Source: Hydractinia symbiolongicarpus
Taxonomy: Eukaryota; Cnidaria; Hydrozoa; Anthoathecata; Hydractiniidae
Assembly: GCF_029227915.1 (NCBI RefSeq)
Contig: NC_079887.1
Coordinates: 28,147,650 to 28,211,649 of the forward strand
DNA length: 64,000 nt
Reading direction: 5' to 3'
Position numbers and translations under genes: made by a program. This document shows positions 38,701-51,900 of the stretch, piece by piece (positions within the stretch are counted from its first letter, which is position 1; each line of letters starts with the position of its first letter). The notes beneath the pieces are model-generated. The model worked only from the letters and a program-made list of their open reading frames with translations. It did not search any database and had not been told where the DNA came from.

Positions 38701-39890
38701 CGATTTTTTAAATTATTTTTTCACCACTAAAGCCCATGAGACTTGTAGTTTTTAAAAAGGTTTTCATTTTTGATGAGACGTTGAATAAAACAAGTTTAAT
38801 CGCCGGCAAACGAAAATCCGCAATTTCCTGTAAATCCAGGACTCGGCCCGTATAGTCAAAAGTATACAAAGAAAGTATCCTGTGAGTAAACACATTTCCA
38901 GAACGATTTTTTATATTATTTTTTCACCACTAAAACGCATCAGACTTGTAGTTTTTAAAAATGTTTTCATTTTTGATGAGACGCTGAATAAAAGAAGTTT
39001 AATCGCCGGCAAACGAAAACCCGCGATTTCCCGTAAATCCCGGCTTGGCCCGTATAGTCAAAAGTATACAAAGAAAGTACCCAGGGAGTAAACTCATTTC
39101 CCGAACGATTTTTTAAATTATTTTTTCACCACTAAAACGCATGAGACTTGTAGTTTTCAAAAATGTTTTCATTTTTGATGAGACGCTGAATAAAAGCAGT
39201 TTAATCGCCGGCAAACGAAAACCCGCGATTTCCCGTAAATTCCGGCTTGGCGCGTATAGTCAAAAGTATACAAAGAAAGCACCCAGGGAGTAAACTCATT
39301 TCCCGAACGATTTTTTAAATTATTTTTTCACCACTAAAACGTATGAGACTTGTAGTTTTCAAAAATGTTTTCATTTTTGATGGGACGCTGAATAAAAGAA
39401 GTTTAATTGCCGGCAAACGAAAATCCGCGATTTCCCGTAAATCCCAGACTCGGCCCGTATAGTCAAAGGTATACAAAGAAATTACCCAGGGAGTAAACTC
39501 ATTTCCCGAACGATTTTTTAAATTATTTTTTCACCACTAAAACGCATGAGACTTGTAGTTTTCAAAAATGTTTTCATTTTTGATGAGACGCTTAATGAAA
39601 GAGGTTTAATCGCCAGCAAATGAAATCCCGCGTTTTCCCGTAAATCCGGGGCTTGGCCCGTATAGTCAAAAGTATACAAAGAAAGTACCCAGGGAGTAAA
39701 CTCATTTCCAGAACGATTTTTTAAATTATATTTTCACCACTAAAACGCATGAGACTTGTAGTTTTTAAAAAATGTTTTCATTTTTGATGAGACGCTGAAT
39801 AAAAGAAGTTTAATCGCCGGCAAACGAAAACCCGCGATTTCCCGTAAATCCCGGCTTGGCCCGTATAGTCAAAAGTATACAAAGAAAGTA
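29770..39890 (+). repeat. Unit 1 of a 10-11.6 kb tandem segmental duplication
   Basis: Ordered variant monomers here recur in unit 2. Offsets step from 10,123 bp (ttatatt at 29801 and 39924) to 10,325 bp (monomers at 31292, 32028 and 33721 versus 41617, 42353 and 44046), then 11,542 bp (35469 versus 47011) and 11,658 bp (37972, 38708 and 38882 versus 49630, 50366 and 50540). Each step is a whole number of monomers once the SINE is allowed for. Within the unit, 7-mer (1,417 bp: 35469 to 36886), 9-mer (1,822 bp: 36886 to 38708) and 12-mer (2,429 bp: 31292 to 33721) periods coexist. Confidence 0.85.
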
Positions 39891-42800
39891 CCCAGGGAGT
39901 AAACTCATTTCCCGAACGATTTTTTATATTATTTTTTTACCACTAAACGCATGAGACTTGTAGTTTTCAAAAATATTTTCATATTTGATGGGACGCTGAA
40001 TAAAAGAAGTTTAATCGCCGGCAAACAAAAATCCGCGATTTCCCGTAAATCCCGGACTCGGCCCGTATAGTCAAAAGTATACAAAGAAAGTACCCAGGGA
40101 GTAAACTCATTTCCCGAACAATTTTTTAAATTAATTTTTCACCACTAAAACGCATAAGACTTGTAGTTTTTAAAAATGTTTTCATTTTTGATGAGACGTT
40201 GAATAAAAGAAGTTTAATCGCCGGCAAACAAAAATCCGCTATTTCCTGTAAATCCCGGACTCGGCCCGTATAGTCAAAAGTATACAAAGAAAGTATCCTG
40301 TGAGTAAACACATTTCCAGAACGATTTTTTAAATTATTTTTTCACCACTAAAACGCATCAGACTTGTAGTTTTTAAAAATGTTTTCATTTTTGATGAGAC
40401 GCTGAATAAAAGAAGTTTAATCGCCGGCAAACGAAAACCCGCGATTTCCCGTAAATCCCGGCTTGGCTCGTATAGTCAAAAGTATACAAAGAAAGTACCC
40501 AGGGAGTAAACTCATTTCCCGAACGATTTTTTAAATTATTTTTTCACCACTAAAACGCATGAGACTTGTAGTTTTCAAAAATGTTTTTATTTTTGATGAG
40601 ACGCTGAATAAAAGCAGTTTAATCGCCGGTAAACGAAAACCCGCGATTTCCCGTAAATTCCGGCTTGGCGCGTATAGTCAAAAGTATACAAAGAAAGTAC
40701 CCAGGGAGTAAACTCATTTCCCGAACGATTTTTTAAATTATTTTTTCACCACTAAAGCGCATGAGACTTGTAGTTTTCAAAAATGTTTTCATTTTTGATG
40801 GGACGCTGAATAAAAGAAGTTTAATTACCGGCAAACGAAAATCCGCGATTTCCCGTAAATCCCAGACTCGGCCCGTATAGTCAAAAGTATACAAAGAAAG
40901 TACCCAGGGAGTAAACTCATTTCCCGAACGATTTTTTAAATTATTTTTTCACCACTAAAACGCATGAGACTTGCAGTTTTCAAAAAATTTTTCATTTTTG
41001 ATGAGACGCTTAATGAAAGAGGTTTAATCGCCGGCAAATGAAATCCCGCGTTTTCCCGTAAATCCGGGGCTTGGCCCGTATAGTCAAAAGTATACAAAGA
41101 AAGTACCCAGGGAGTAAACTCATTTCCAGAACGATTTTTTAAATTATATTTTCACCACTAAAACGCATGAGACTTGTAGTTTTTAAAAATGTTTTCATTT
41201 TTGATGAGACGCTGAAGAAAAGAAGTTTAATCGCCGGCAAACGAAAACCCGCGATTTCCCGTAAATCCCGGCTTGGCCCGTATAGTCAAAAGTATACAAA
41301 GAAAGTACCCAGGGAGTAAACTCATTTCCCGAACGATTTTTTATATTATTTTTTTACCACTAAACGCATGAGACTTGTAGTTTTCAAAAATATTTTCATA
41401 TTTGATGGGACGCTGAATAAAAGAAGTTTAATCGCCGGCAAACGAAAATCCGCGATTTCCCGTAAATCCCGGACTCGGCCCGTATAGTCAAAAGTATACA
41501 AAGAAAGTACCCAGGGAGTAAACTCATTTCCCGAACGATTTTTTAAATTATTTTTTCACCACTAAAACGCATAAGACTTGTAGTTTTTAAAAATGTTTTC
41601 ATTTTTGATGAGACGCTTAATGAAAGAGGTTTAATCGCCGGCAAATGAAATCCCGCGTTTTCCCGTAAATCCGGGGCTTGGCTCGTATAGTCAAAAGTAT
41701 ACAAAGAAAGTACCCAGGGAGTAAACTCATTTCCAGAACGATTTTGTAAAATATATTTTCACCACTAAAACGCATGAGACTTGTAGTTTTTAAAAATGTT
41801 TTCATTTTTGATGAGACGTTGAATAAAAGAAGTTTAATCGCCGGCAAACGAAAACCCGCGATTTCCTGTAAATCCCGGCTTGGCCCGTATAGTCAAAAGT
41901 ATACAAAGAAAGTACCCAGGGAGTAAACTCATTTCCCGAACGATTTTTTAAATTATTTTTTCACCACTAAAACGCATGAGATTTGTAGTTTTCAAAAATG
42001 ATTTCATTTTTCATGAGACGCTGAATAAAAGCAGTTTAATCGCCGGCAAACGAAAACCTGCGATTTCCCTAAATCCCGGACTCGGCCCGTATAGTCAAAA
42101 GTATACAAAGAAAGTACCCAGGGAGTAAACTCCTTTCCAGAACGATTTTTTAAATTATTTTTTCACCACTAAAACGCATGAGACTTGTAGTTTTTAAAAA
42201 TGTTTTCATTTTTGATTAGACGCTGAATAAAAGAAGTTTAATCGCCGGCAAACGAAAACCCGCGATTTCCCGTAAATCCCGGGCTTGGCACGTATACTCA
42301 AAAGTATACAAAGAAAGTACCCAGGGAGTAAACTCATTTCTTGAACGATTTTTTAAATTATTTTTTCACCACTAAAGCCCATGAGACTTGTAGTTTTTAA
42401 AAAGGTTTTCATTTTTGATGAGACGTTGAATAAAACAAGTTTAATCGCCGGCAAACGAAAATCCGCGATTTCCTGTAAATCCCGGACTCGGCCCGTATAG
42501 TCAAAAGTATACAAAGAAAGTATCCTGTGAGTAAACACATTTCCAGAACGATTTTTTAAATTATTTTTTCACCACTAAAACGCATCAGACTTGTAGTTTT
42601 TAAAAATGTTTTCATTTTTGATGAGACGCTGAATAAAAGAAGTTTAATCGCCGGCAAACGAAAACCCGCGATTTCCCGTAAATCCCGGCTTGGCCCGTAT
42701 AGTCAAAAGTATACAAAGAAAGTACCCAGGGAGTAAACTCATTTCCCGAACGATTTTTTAAATTATTTTTTCACCACTAAAACGCATGAGACTTGTAGTT

Positions 42801-45800
42801 TTCAAAAATGTTTTCATTTTTGATGAGACGCTGAATAAAAGCAGTTTAATCGCCGGCAAACGAAAACCCGCGATTTCCCGTAAATTCCGGCTTGGCGCGT
42901 ATAGTCAAAAGTATACAAAGAAAGTACCCAGGGAGTAAACTCATTTCCCGAACGATTTTTTAAATTATTTTTTCACCACTAAAACGTATGAGACTTGTAG
43001 TTTTCAAAAATGTTTTCATTTTTGATGGGACGCTGAATAAAAGAAGTTTAATTGCAGGCAAACGAAAATCCGCGATTTCCCGTAAATCCCAGACTCAGCC
43101 CGTATAGTCAAAAGTATACAAAGAAAGTACCCAGGGAGTAAACTCATTTCCCGAACGATTTTTTAAATTATTTTTTCACCACTAAAACGCATGAGACTTG
43201 TAGTTTTCAAAAATGTTTTCATTTTTGATGAGACGCTTAATGAAAGAGGTTTAATCGCCGGCAAATGAAATCCCGCGTTTTCCCGTAAATCCGGGGCTTG
43301 GCCCGTATAGTCAAAAGTATACAAAGAAAGTACCCAGGGAGTAAACTCATTTCCAGAACGATTTTTTAAATTATATTTTCACCACTAAAACGCATAAGAC
43401 TTGTAGTTTTTAAAAATGTTTTCATTTTTGATGAGACGCTGAAGAAAAGAAGTTTAATCGCCGGCAAACGAAAACCCGCGATTTCCCGTAAATCCCGGCT
43501 TGGCCCGTATAGTCAAAAGTATACAAAGAAAGTACCCAGGGAGTAAACTCATTTCCCGAACGATTTTTTAAATTATATTTTCACCACTAAAACGCATGAG
43601 ACTTGTAGTTTTCAAAAATATTTTCATATTTGATGGGACGCTGAAGAAAAGAAGTTTAATCGCCGGCAAACGAAAACCCGCGATTTCCCGTAAATCCCGG
43701 CTTGGCCCGTATAGTCAAAAGTATACAAAGAAAGTACCCAGGGAGTAAACTCATTTCCCGAACGATTTTTTATATTATTTTTTTACCACTAAACGCATGA
43801 GACTTGTAGTTTTCAAAAATATTTTCATATTTGATGGGACGCTGAATAAAAGAAGTTTAATCGCCGGCAAACGAAAATCCGCGATTTCCCGTAAATCCCG
43901 GACTCGGCCCGTATAGTCAAAAGTATACAAAGAAAGTACCCAGGGAGTAAACTCATTTCCCGAACGATTTTTTAAATTATTTTTTCACCACTAAAACGCA
44001 TAAGACTTGTAGTTTTTAAAAATGTTTTCATTTTTGATGAGACGCTTAATGAAAGAGGTTTAATCGCCGGCAAATGAAATCCCGCGTTTTCCCGTAAATC
44101 CGGGGCTTGGCTCGTATAGTCAAAAGTATACAAAGAAAGTACCCAGGGAGTAAACTCATTTCCAGAACGATTTTGTAAAATATATTTTCACCACTAAAAC
44201 GCATGAGACTTGTAGTTTTTAAAAATGTTTTCATTTTTGATGAGACGTTGAATAAAAGAAGTTTAATCGCCGGCAAACGAAAACCCGCGATTTCCTGTAA
44301 ATCCCGGCTTGGCCCGTATAGTCAAAAGTATACAAAGAAAGTACCCAGGGAGTAAACTCATTTCCCGAACGATTTTTTAAATTATTTTTTCACCACTAAA
44401 ACGCATGAGATTTGTAGTTTTCAAAAATGATTTCATTTTTCATGAGACGCTGAATAAAAGCAGTTTAATCGCCGGCAAACGAAAACCTGCGATTTCCCTA
44501 AATCCCGGACTCGGCCCGTATAGTCAAAAGTATACAAAGAAAGTACCCAGGGAGTAAACTCCTTTCCAGAACGATTTTTTAAATTATTTTTTCACCACTA
44601 AAGCCCATGAGACTTGTAGTTTTTAAAAAGGTTTTCATTTTTTAATGAGACGTTGAATAAAACAAGTTTAATTGCAGGCAAACGAAAATCCGCGATTTCC
44701 CGTAAATCCCAGACTCAGCCCGTATAGTCAAAAGTATACAAAGAAAGTACCCAGGGAGTAAACTCATTTCCCGAACGATTTTTTAAATTATTTTTTCACC
44801 ACTAAAACGCATGAGACTTGTAGTTTTCAAAAATGTTTTCATTTTTGATGAGACGCTTAATGAAAGAGGTTTAATCGCCGGCAAATGAAATCCCGCGTTT
44901 TCCCGTAAATCCGGGGCTTGGCCCGTATAGTCAAAAGTATACAAAGAAAGTACCCAGGGAGTAAACTCATTTCCAGAACGATTTTTTAAATTATATTTTC
45001 ACCACTAAAACGCATAAGACTTGTAGTTTTTAAAAATGTTTTCATTTTTGATGAGACGCTGAAGAAAAGAAGTTTAATCGCCGGCAAACGAAAACCCGCG
45101 ATTTCCCGTAAATCCCGGCTTGGCCCGTATAGTCAAAAGTATACAAAGAAAGTACCCAGGGAGTAAACTCATTTCCCGAACGATTTTTTATATTATTTTT
45201 TTACCACTAAACGCATGAGACTTGTAGTTTTCAAAAATATTTTCATATTTGATGGGACGCTGAATAAAAGAAGTTTAATCGCCGGCAAACGAAAATCCGC
45301 GATTTCCCGTAAATCCCGGACTCCGCCCGTATAGTCAAAAGTATACAAAGAAAGTACCCAGGGAGTAAACTCCTTTCCAGAACGATTTTTTAAATTATTT
45401 TTTCACCACTAAAACGCATAAGACTTGTAGTTTTTAAAAATGTTTTCATTTTTGATGAGACGCTGAATAAAAGAAGTTTAATCGCCGGCAAACGAAAACC
45501 CGCGATTTCCCGTAAATCCCGGGCTTGGCACGTATAGTCAAAAGTATACAAAGAAAGTACCCAGGGAGTAAACTCATTTCTTGAACGATTTTTTAAATTA
45601 TTTTTTCACCACTAAAGCCCATGAGACTTGTAGTTTTTAAAAAGGTTTTCATTTTTGATGAGACGTTGAATAAAACAAGTTTAATCGCCGGCAAACGAAA
45701 ATCCGCGATTTCCTGTAAATCCCGGCTTGGCCCGTATAGTCAAAAGTATACAAAGAAAGTACCCAGGGAGTAAACTCATTTCCCGAACGATTTTTTAAAT

Positions 45801-48601
45801 TATTTTTTCACCACTAAAACGCATGAGATTTGTAGTTTTCAAAAATGATTTCATTTTTCATGAGACGCTGAATAAAAGCAGTTTAATCGCCGGCAAACGA
45901 AAACCTGCGATTTCCCTAAATCCCGGACTCGGCCCGTATAGTCAAAAGTATACAAAGAAAGTACCCAGGGAGTAAACTCCTTTCCAGAACGATTTTTTAA
46001 ATTATTTTTTCACCACTAAAGCCCATGAGACTTGTAGTTTTTAAAAAGGTTTTCATTTTTTAATGAGACGTTGAATAAAACAAGTTTAATTGCAGGCAAA
46101 CGAAAATCCGCGATTTCCCGTAAATCCCAGACTCAGCCCGTATAGTCAAAAGTATACAAAGAAAGTACCCAGGGAGTAAACTCATTTCCCGAACGATTTT
46201 TTAAATTATTTTTTCACCACTAAAACGCATGAGACTTGTAGTTTTCAAAAATGTTTTCATTTTTGATGAGACGCTTAATGAAAGAGGTTTAATCGCCGGC
46301 AAATGAAATCCCGCGTTTTCCCGTAAATCCGGGGCTTGGCCCGTATAGTCAAAAGTATACAAAGAAAGTACCCAGGGAGTAAACTCATTTCCAGAACGAT
46401 TTTTTAAATTATATTTTCACCACTAAAACGCATAAGACTTGTAGTTTTTAAAAATGTTTTCATTTTTGATGAGACGCTGAAGAAAAGAAGTTTAATCGCC
46501 GGCAAACGAAAACCCGCGATTTCCCGTAAATCCCGGCTTGGCCCGTATAGTCAAAAGTATACAAAGAAAGTACCCAGGGAGTAAACTCATTTCCCGAACG
46601 ATTTTTTATATTATTTTTTTACCACTAAACGCATGAGACTTGTAGTTTTCAAAAATATTTTCATATTTGATGGGACGCTGAATAAAAGAAGTTTAATCGC
46701 CGGCAAACGAAAATCCGCGATTTCCCGTAAATCCCGGACTCCGCCCGTATAGTCAAAAGTATACAAAGAAAGTACCCAGGGAGTAAACTCCTTTCCAGAA
46801 CGATTTTTTAAATTATTTTTTCACCACTAAAACGCATAAGACTTGTAGTTTTTAAAAATGTTTTCATTTTTGATGAGACGCTGAATAAAAGAAGTTTAAT
46901 CGCCGGCAAACGAAAACCCGCGATTTCCCGTAAATCCCGGGCTTGGCACGTATAGTCAAAAGTATACAAAGAAAGTACCCAGGGAGTAAACTCATTTCTT
47001 GAACGATTTTTTAAATTATTTTTTCACCACTAAAGCCCATGAGACTTGTAGTTTTTAAAAAGGTTTTCATTTTTGATGAGACGTTGAATAAAACAAGTTT
47101 AATCGCCGGCAAACGAAAATCCGCGATTTCCTGTAAATCCCGGACTCGGCCCGTATAGTCAAAAGTATACAAAGAAAGTATCCTGTGAGTAAACACATTT
47201 CCAGAACGATTTTTTAAATTATTTTTTCACCACTAAAACGCATCAGACTTGTAGTTTTTAAAAATGTTTTCATTTTTGATGAGACGCTGAATAAAAGAAG
47301 TTTAATCGCCGGCAAACGAAAACCCGCGATTTTCCGTAAATCCCGGCTTGGCCCGTATAGTCAAAAGTATACAAAGACAGTACCCAGGGAGTAAACTCAT
47401 TTCCCGAACGATTTTTTAAATTATTTTTTCACCACTAAAACGCATGAGACTTGTAGTTTTCAAAAATTTTTTCATTTTTGATGAGACGCTGAATAAAAGC
47501 AGTTTAATCGCCGGCAAACGAAAACCCGCGATTGCCCGTAAATTCCGGCTTGGCGCGTATAGTCAAAAGTATACAAAGAAAGTACCCAGGGAGTAAACTC
47601 ATTTCCCGAACGATTTTTTAAATTATTTTTTCACCACTAAAACGCATGAGACTTGTAGTTTTCAAAAATGTTTTCATTTTTGATGAGACGCTTAATGAAA
47701 GAGGTTTAATCGCCGGCAAATGAAATCCCGCGTTTTCCCGTAAATCCGGGGCTTGGCCCGTATAGTCAAAAGTATACAAAGAAAGTACCCAGGGAGTAAA
47801 CTCATTTCCAGAACGATTTTTTAAATTATATTTTCACCACTAAAACGCATAAGACTTGTAGTTTTTAAAAATGTTTTCATTTTTGATGAGACGCTGAAGA
47901 AAAGAAGTTTAATCGCCGGCAAACGAAAACCCGCGATTTCCCGTAAATCCCGGCTTGGCCCGTATAGTCAAAAGTATACAAAGAAAGTACCCAGGGAGTA
48001 AACTCATTTCCCGAACGATTTTTTATATTATTTTTTTACCACTAAACGCATGAGACTTGTAGTTTTCAAAAATATTTTCATATTTGATGGGACGCTGAAT
48101 AAAAGAAGTTTAATCGCCGGCAAACGAAAATCCGCGATTTCCCGTAAATCCCGGACTCCGCCCGTATAGTCAAAAGTATACAAAGAAAGTACCCAGGGAG
48201 TAAACTCCTTTCCAGAACGATTTTTTAAATTATTTTTTCACCACTAAAACGCATAAGACTTGTAGTTTTTAAAAATGTTTTCATTTTTGATGAGACGCTG
48301 AATAAAAGAAGTTTAATCGCCGGCAAACGAAAACCCGCGATTTCCCGTAAATCCCGGGCTTGGCACGTATAGTCAAAAGTATACAAAGAAAGTACCCAGG
48401 GAGTAAACTCATTTCTTGAACGATTTTTTAAATTATTTTTTCACCACTAAAGCCCATGAGACTTGTAGTTTTTAAAAAGGTTTTCATTTTTGATGAGACG
48501 TTGAATAAAACAAGTTTAATCGCCGGCAAACGAAAATCCGCGATTTCCTGTAAATCCCGGACTCGGCCCGTATAGTCAAAAGTATACAAAGAAAGTATCC
48601 T

Positions 48602-48916
48602 TTTATTTATTATTATTACTATTATTTACCCAGGATAGCCTCTTCAGTTCCTATTGGTACTGCTATCAACGAGGGTCCTGCGAAGGGAGTCCTAGCGCAT
48701 TTAAAGCTCCCATTTGAGCTACGAAAGTCGTGGAAGCACAGCAATCGCTCAACTAGACAACCGCCTAAGATATCAATCCTATTCTCATGCTGAGCGCTAA
48801 GCAGAAAGGATAGATTCACACTTTTATAGTCTCTGGCATGACTCGGCCGGGGTTTGAACCCAAGACCTCCCGCACTGAAAGCGAACGCTCTACCACAAGG
48901 CTATCAGTCGGTTAGG
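48602..48916 (-). mobile_element. tRNA-derived SINE, minus strand (SINE-2)
   Basis: A block of about 315 bp interrupts a satellite monomer after gtatcct. Read on the minus strand it has a tRNA-like head: A box tagccttgtggtagagcg (plus-strand 48886-48903) and B box ggttcaaaccc (48850-48860). A body of about 170 bp with no recognised domain follows, then a 3' domain at 48623-48680 shared with SINE-1, and a (taa)n-type tail. The paralogous empty site near 37057 shows a net gain of 318 bp and a possible 3-bp target duplication (cct at 48599-48601 and 48917-48919). The head could form a tRNA-like anticodon stem, but the element tail and body show it is a SINE and not a tRNA gene. A 65-codon minus-strand frame inside it has no protein features. 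Confidence 0.88.
48850..48903 (-). promoter_or_regulatory. Internal pol III promoter (A and B boxes) of SINE-2
   Basis: On the minus strand, tagccttgtggtagagcg fits the A box well and ggttcaaaccc is a near-perfect B box (GGTTCGANTCC pattern). A 5-bp stem (ttcgc with gcggg, two G-T pairs) around a 7-base loop lies between them, so the anticodon arm is still recognisable. Better preserved than the head of SINE-1. Confidence 0.75.
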
Positions 48917-51900
48917 CCTGTGCGTAAACACATTTCCAGAACGATTTTTTAAATTATTTTTTCACCACTAAAACGCATCAGACTTGTAGTTTTTAAAAAT
49001 GTTTTCATTTTTGATGAGACGCTGAATAAAAGAAGTTTAATCGCCGGCAAACGAAAACCCGCGATTTTCCGTAAATCCCGGCTTGGCCCGTATAGTCAAA
49101 AGTATACAAAGACAGTACCCAGGGAGTAAACTCATTTCCCGAAAGATTTTTTAAATTATTTTTTCACCACTAAAACGCATGAGACTTGTAGTTTTCAAAA
49201 ATGTTTTCAATTTTGATGAGACGCTTAATGAAAGAGGTTTAATCGCCGGCAAATGAAATCCCGCGTTTTCCCGTAAATCCGGGGCTTGGCCCGTATAGTC
49301 AAAAGTATACAAAGAAAGTACCCAGGGAGTAAACTCATTTCCCGAACGATTTTTTATATTATTTTTTTACCACTAAACGCATGAGACTTGTAGTTTTCAA
49401 AAATATTTTCATATTTGATGGGACGCTGAATAAAAGAAGTTTAATCGCCGGCAAACGAAAATCCGCGATTTCCCGTAAATCCCGGACTCGGCCCGTATAG
49501 TCAAAAGTATACAAAGAAAGTAGCCAGGGAGTAAACTCATTTCCCGAACGATTTTTTAAATTATTTTTTCACCACTAAAACGCATAAGACTTGTAGTTTT
49601 TAAAAATGTTTTCATTTTTGATGAGACGCTTAATGAAAGAGGTTTAATCGCCGGCAAATGAAATCCTGCGTTTTCCCGTAAATCCGGGGCTTCGCTCGTA
49701 TAGTCAAAAGTATACAAAGAAAGTACCCAGGGAGTAAACTCATTTCCAGAACGATTTTGTAAAATATATTTTCACCACTAAAACGCATGAGACTTGTAGT
49801 TTTTAAAAATGTTTTCATTTTTGATGAGACGCTGAATAAAAGAAGTTTAATCGCCGGCAAACGAAAACCCGCGATTTCCCGTAAATCCCGGCTTGGCCCG
49901 TATAGTCAAAAGTATACAAAGAAAGTACCCAGGGAGTAAACTCATTTCCCGAACGATTTTTTAAATTATTTTTTCACCACTAAAACGCATGAGATTTGTA
50001 GTTTTCAAAAATGTTTTAATTTTTCATGAGACGCTGAATAAAAGCAGTTTAATCGCCGGCAAACGAAAACCTGTGATTTCCCTAAATCCCGGACTCGGCC
50101 CGTATAGTCAAAAGTATACAAAGAAAGTACCCAGGGAGTAAACTCCTTTCCAGAACGATTTTTTAAATTATTTTTTCACCACTAAAACGCATAAGACTTG
50201 TAGTTTTTAAAAATGTTTTCATTTTTGATGAGACGCTGAATAAAAGAAGTTTAATCGCCGGCAAACGAAAACCCGCGATTTCCCGTAAATCCCGGGCTTG
50301 GCACGTATAGTCAAAAGTATACAAAGAAAGTACCCAGGGAGTAAACTCATTTCTTGAACGATTTTTTAAATTATTTTTTCACCACTAAAGCCCATGAGAC
50401 TTGTAGTTTTTAAAAAGGTTTTCATTTTTGATGAGACGTTGAATAAAACAAGTTTAATCGCCGGCAAACGAAAATCCGCAATTTCCTGTAAATCCAGGAC
50501 TCGGCCCGTATAGTCAAAAGTATACAAAGAAAGTATCCTGTGAGTAAACACATTTCCAGAACGATTTTTTATATTATTTTTTCACCACTAAAACGCATCA
50601 GACTTGTAGTTTTTAAAAATGTTTTCATTTTTGATGAGACGCTGAATAAAAGAAGTTTAATCGCCGGCAAACGAAAACCCGCGATTTCCCGTAAATCCCG
50701 GCTTGGCCCGTATAGTCAAAAGTATACAAAGAAAGTACCCAGGGAGTAAACTCATTTCCCGAACGATTTTTTAAATTATTTTTTCACCACTAAAACGCAT
50801 GAGACTTGTAGTTTTCAAAAATGTTTTCATTTTTGATGAGACGCTGAATAAAAGCAGTTTAATCGCCGGCAAACGAAAACCCGCGATTTCCCGTAAATTC
50901 CGGCTTGGCGCGTATAGTCAAAAGTATACAAAGAAAGCACCCAGGGAGTAAACTCATTTCCCGAACGATTTTTTAAATTATTTTTTCACCACTAAAACGT
51001 ATGAGACTTGTAGTTTTCAAAAATGTTTTCATTTTTGATGGGACGCTGAATAAAAGAAGTTTAATTGCCGGCAAACGAAAATCCGCGATTTCCCGTAAAT
51101 CCCAGACTCGGCCCGTATAGTCAAAGGTATACAAAGAAATTACCCAGGGAGTAAACTCATTTCCCGAACGATTTTTTAAATTATTTTTTCACCACTAAAA
51201 CGCATGAGACTTGTAGTTTTCAAAAATGTTTTCATTTTTGATGAGACGCTTAAGGAAAGAGGTTTAATCGCCGGCAAATGAAATCCCGCGTTTTCCCGTA
51301 AATCCGGGGCTTGGCCCGTATAGTCAAAAGTATACAAAGAAAGTACCCAGGGAGTAAACTCATTTCCAGAACGATTTTTTAAATTATATTTTCACCACTA
51401 AAACGCATGAGACTTGTAGTTTTTAAAAAATGTTTTCATTTTTGATGAGACGCTGAATAAAAGAAGTTTAATCGCCGGCAAACGAAAACCCGCGATTTCC
51501 CGTAAATCCCGGCTTGGCCCGTATAGTCAAAAGTATACAAAGAAAGTACCCAGGGAGTAAACTCCTTTCCAGAACGATTTTTTAAATTATTTTTTCACCA
51601 CTAAAACGCATAAGACTTGTAGTTTTTAAAAATGTTTTCATTTTTGATGAGACGCTGAATAAAAGAAGTTAAATCGCCGGCAAACGAAAACCCGCGATTT
51701 CCCGTAAATCCCGCGCTTGGCCCGTATAGTCAAAAGTATACAAAGAAAGTACCCAGGGAGTAAACTCATTTCCCAAACGATTTTTTAAATTATTTTTTCA
51801 CCACTAAAACGCATGAGACTTGTAGTTTTCAAAAATGTTTTCATTTTTGATGAGACGCTAAATAAAAGAAGTTTAATCGCCGGCAAACGAAAATCCGCGA

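Larger units (their letters stand above)
22112..48601 (+). repeat. Satellite array, segment C
   Basis: About 130 monomers in the same orientation and phase as before the LINE. The first 1.2 kb is the continuation of the 1,306-bp duplication interrupted by the LINE. All five monomer types are present, and from 30 kb onward the order becomes strongly patterned. No other inserted sequence is seen before 48602. Confidence 0.97.
39891..51550 (+). repeat. Unit 2 of the 10-11.6 kb segmental duplication, with one SINE
   Basis: Copy of 29.77-39.89 kb, longer by one monomer near 40.3-40.5 kb, by an extra 7-mer duplication near 44.6-46.06 kb (marked by the tttttaatgagacgttg variant about 1,418 bp apart), and by the minus-strand SINE at 48602-48916. 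It is shorter by one monomer near 49.15-49.2 kb. Similarity to unit 1 stops at about 51.55 kb, where unit 1 continues with a gggacgct-type monomer and unit 2 does not. Confidence 0.83.

Noticed and set aside
48622-48819. A 65-codon minus-strand frame.
   Set aside because: Lies wholly inside the SINE body and tail; chance frame.
48830-48916. A minus-strand tRNA gene.
   Set aside because: The anticodon arm is recognisable, but there is no closed acceptor stem of 7 bp and the element has a SINE body and tail.
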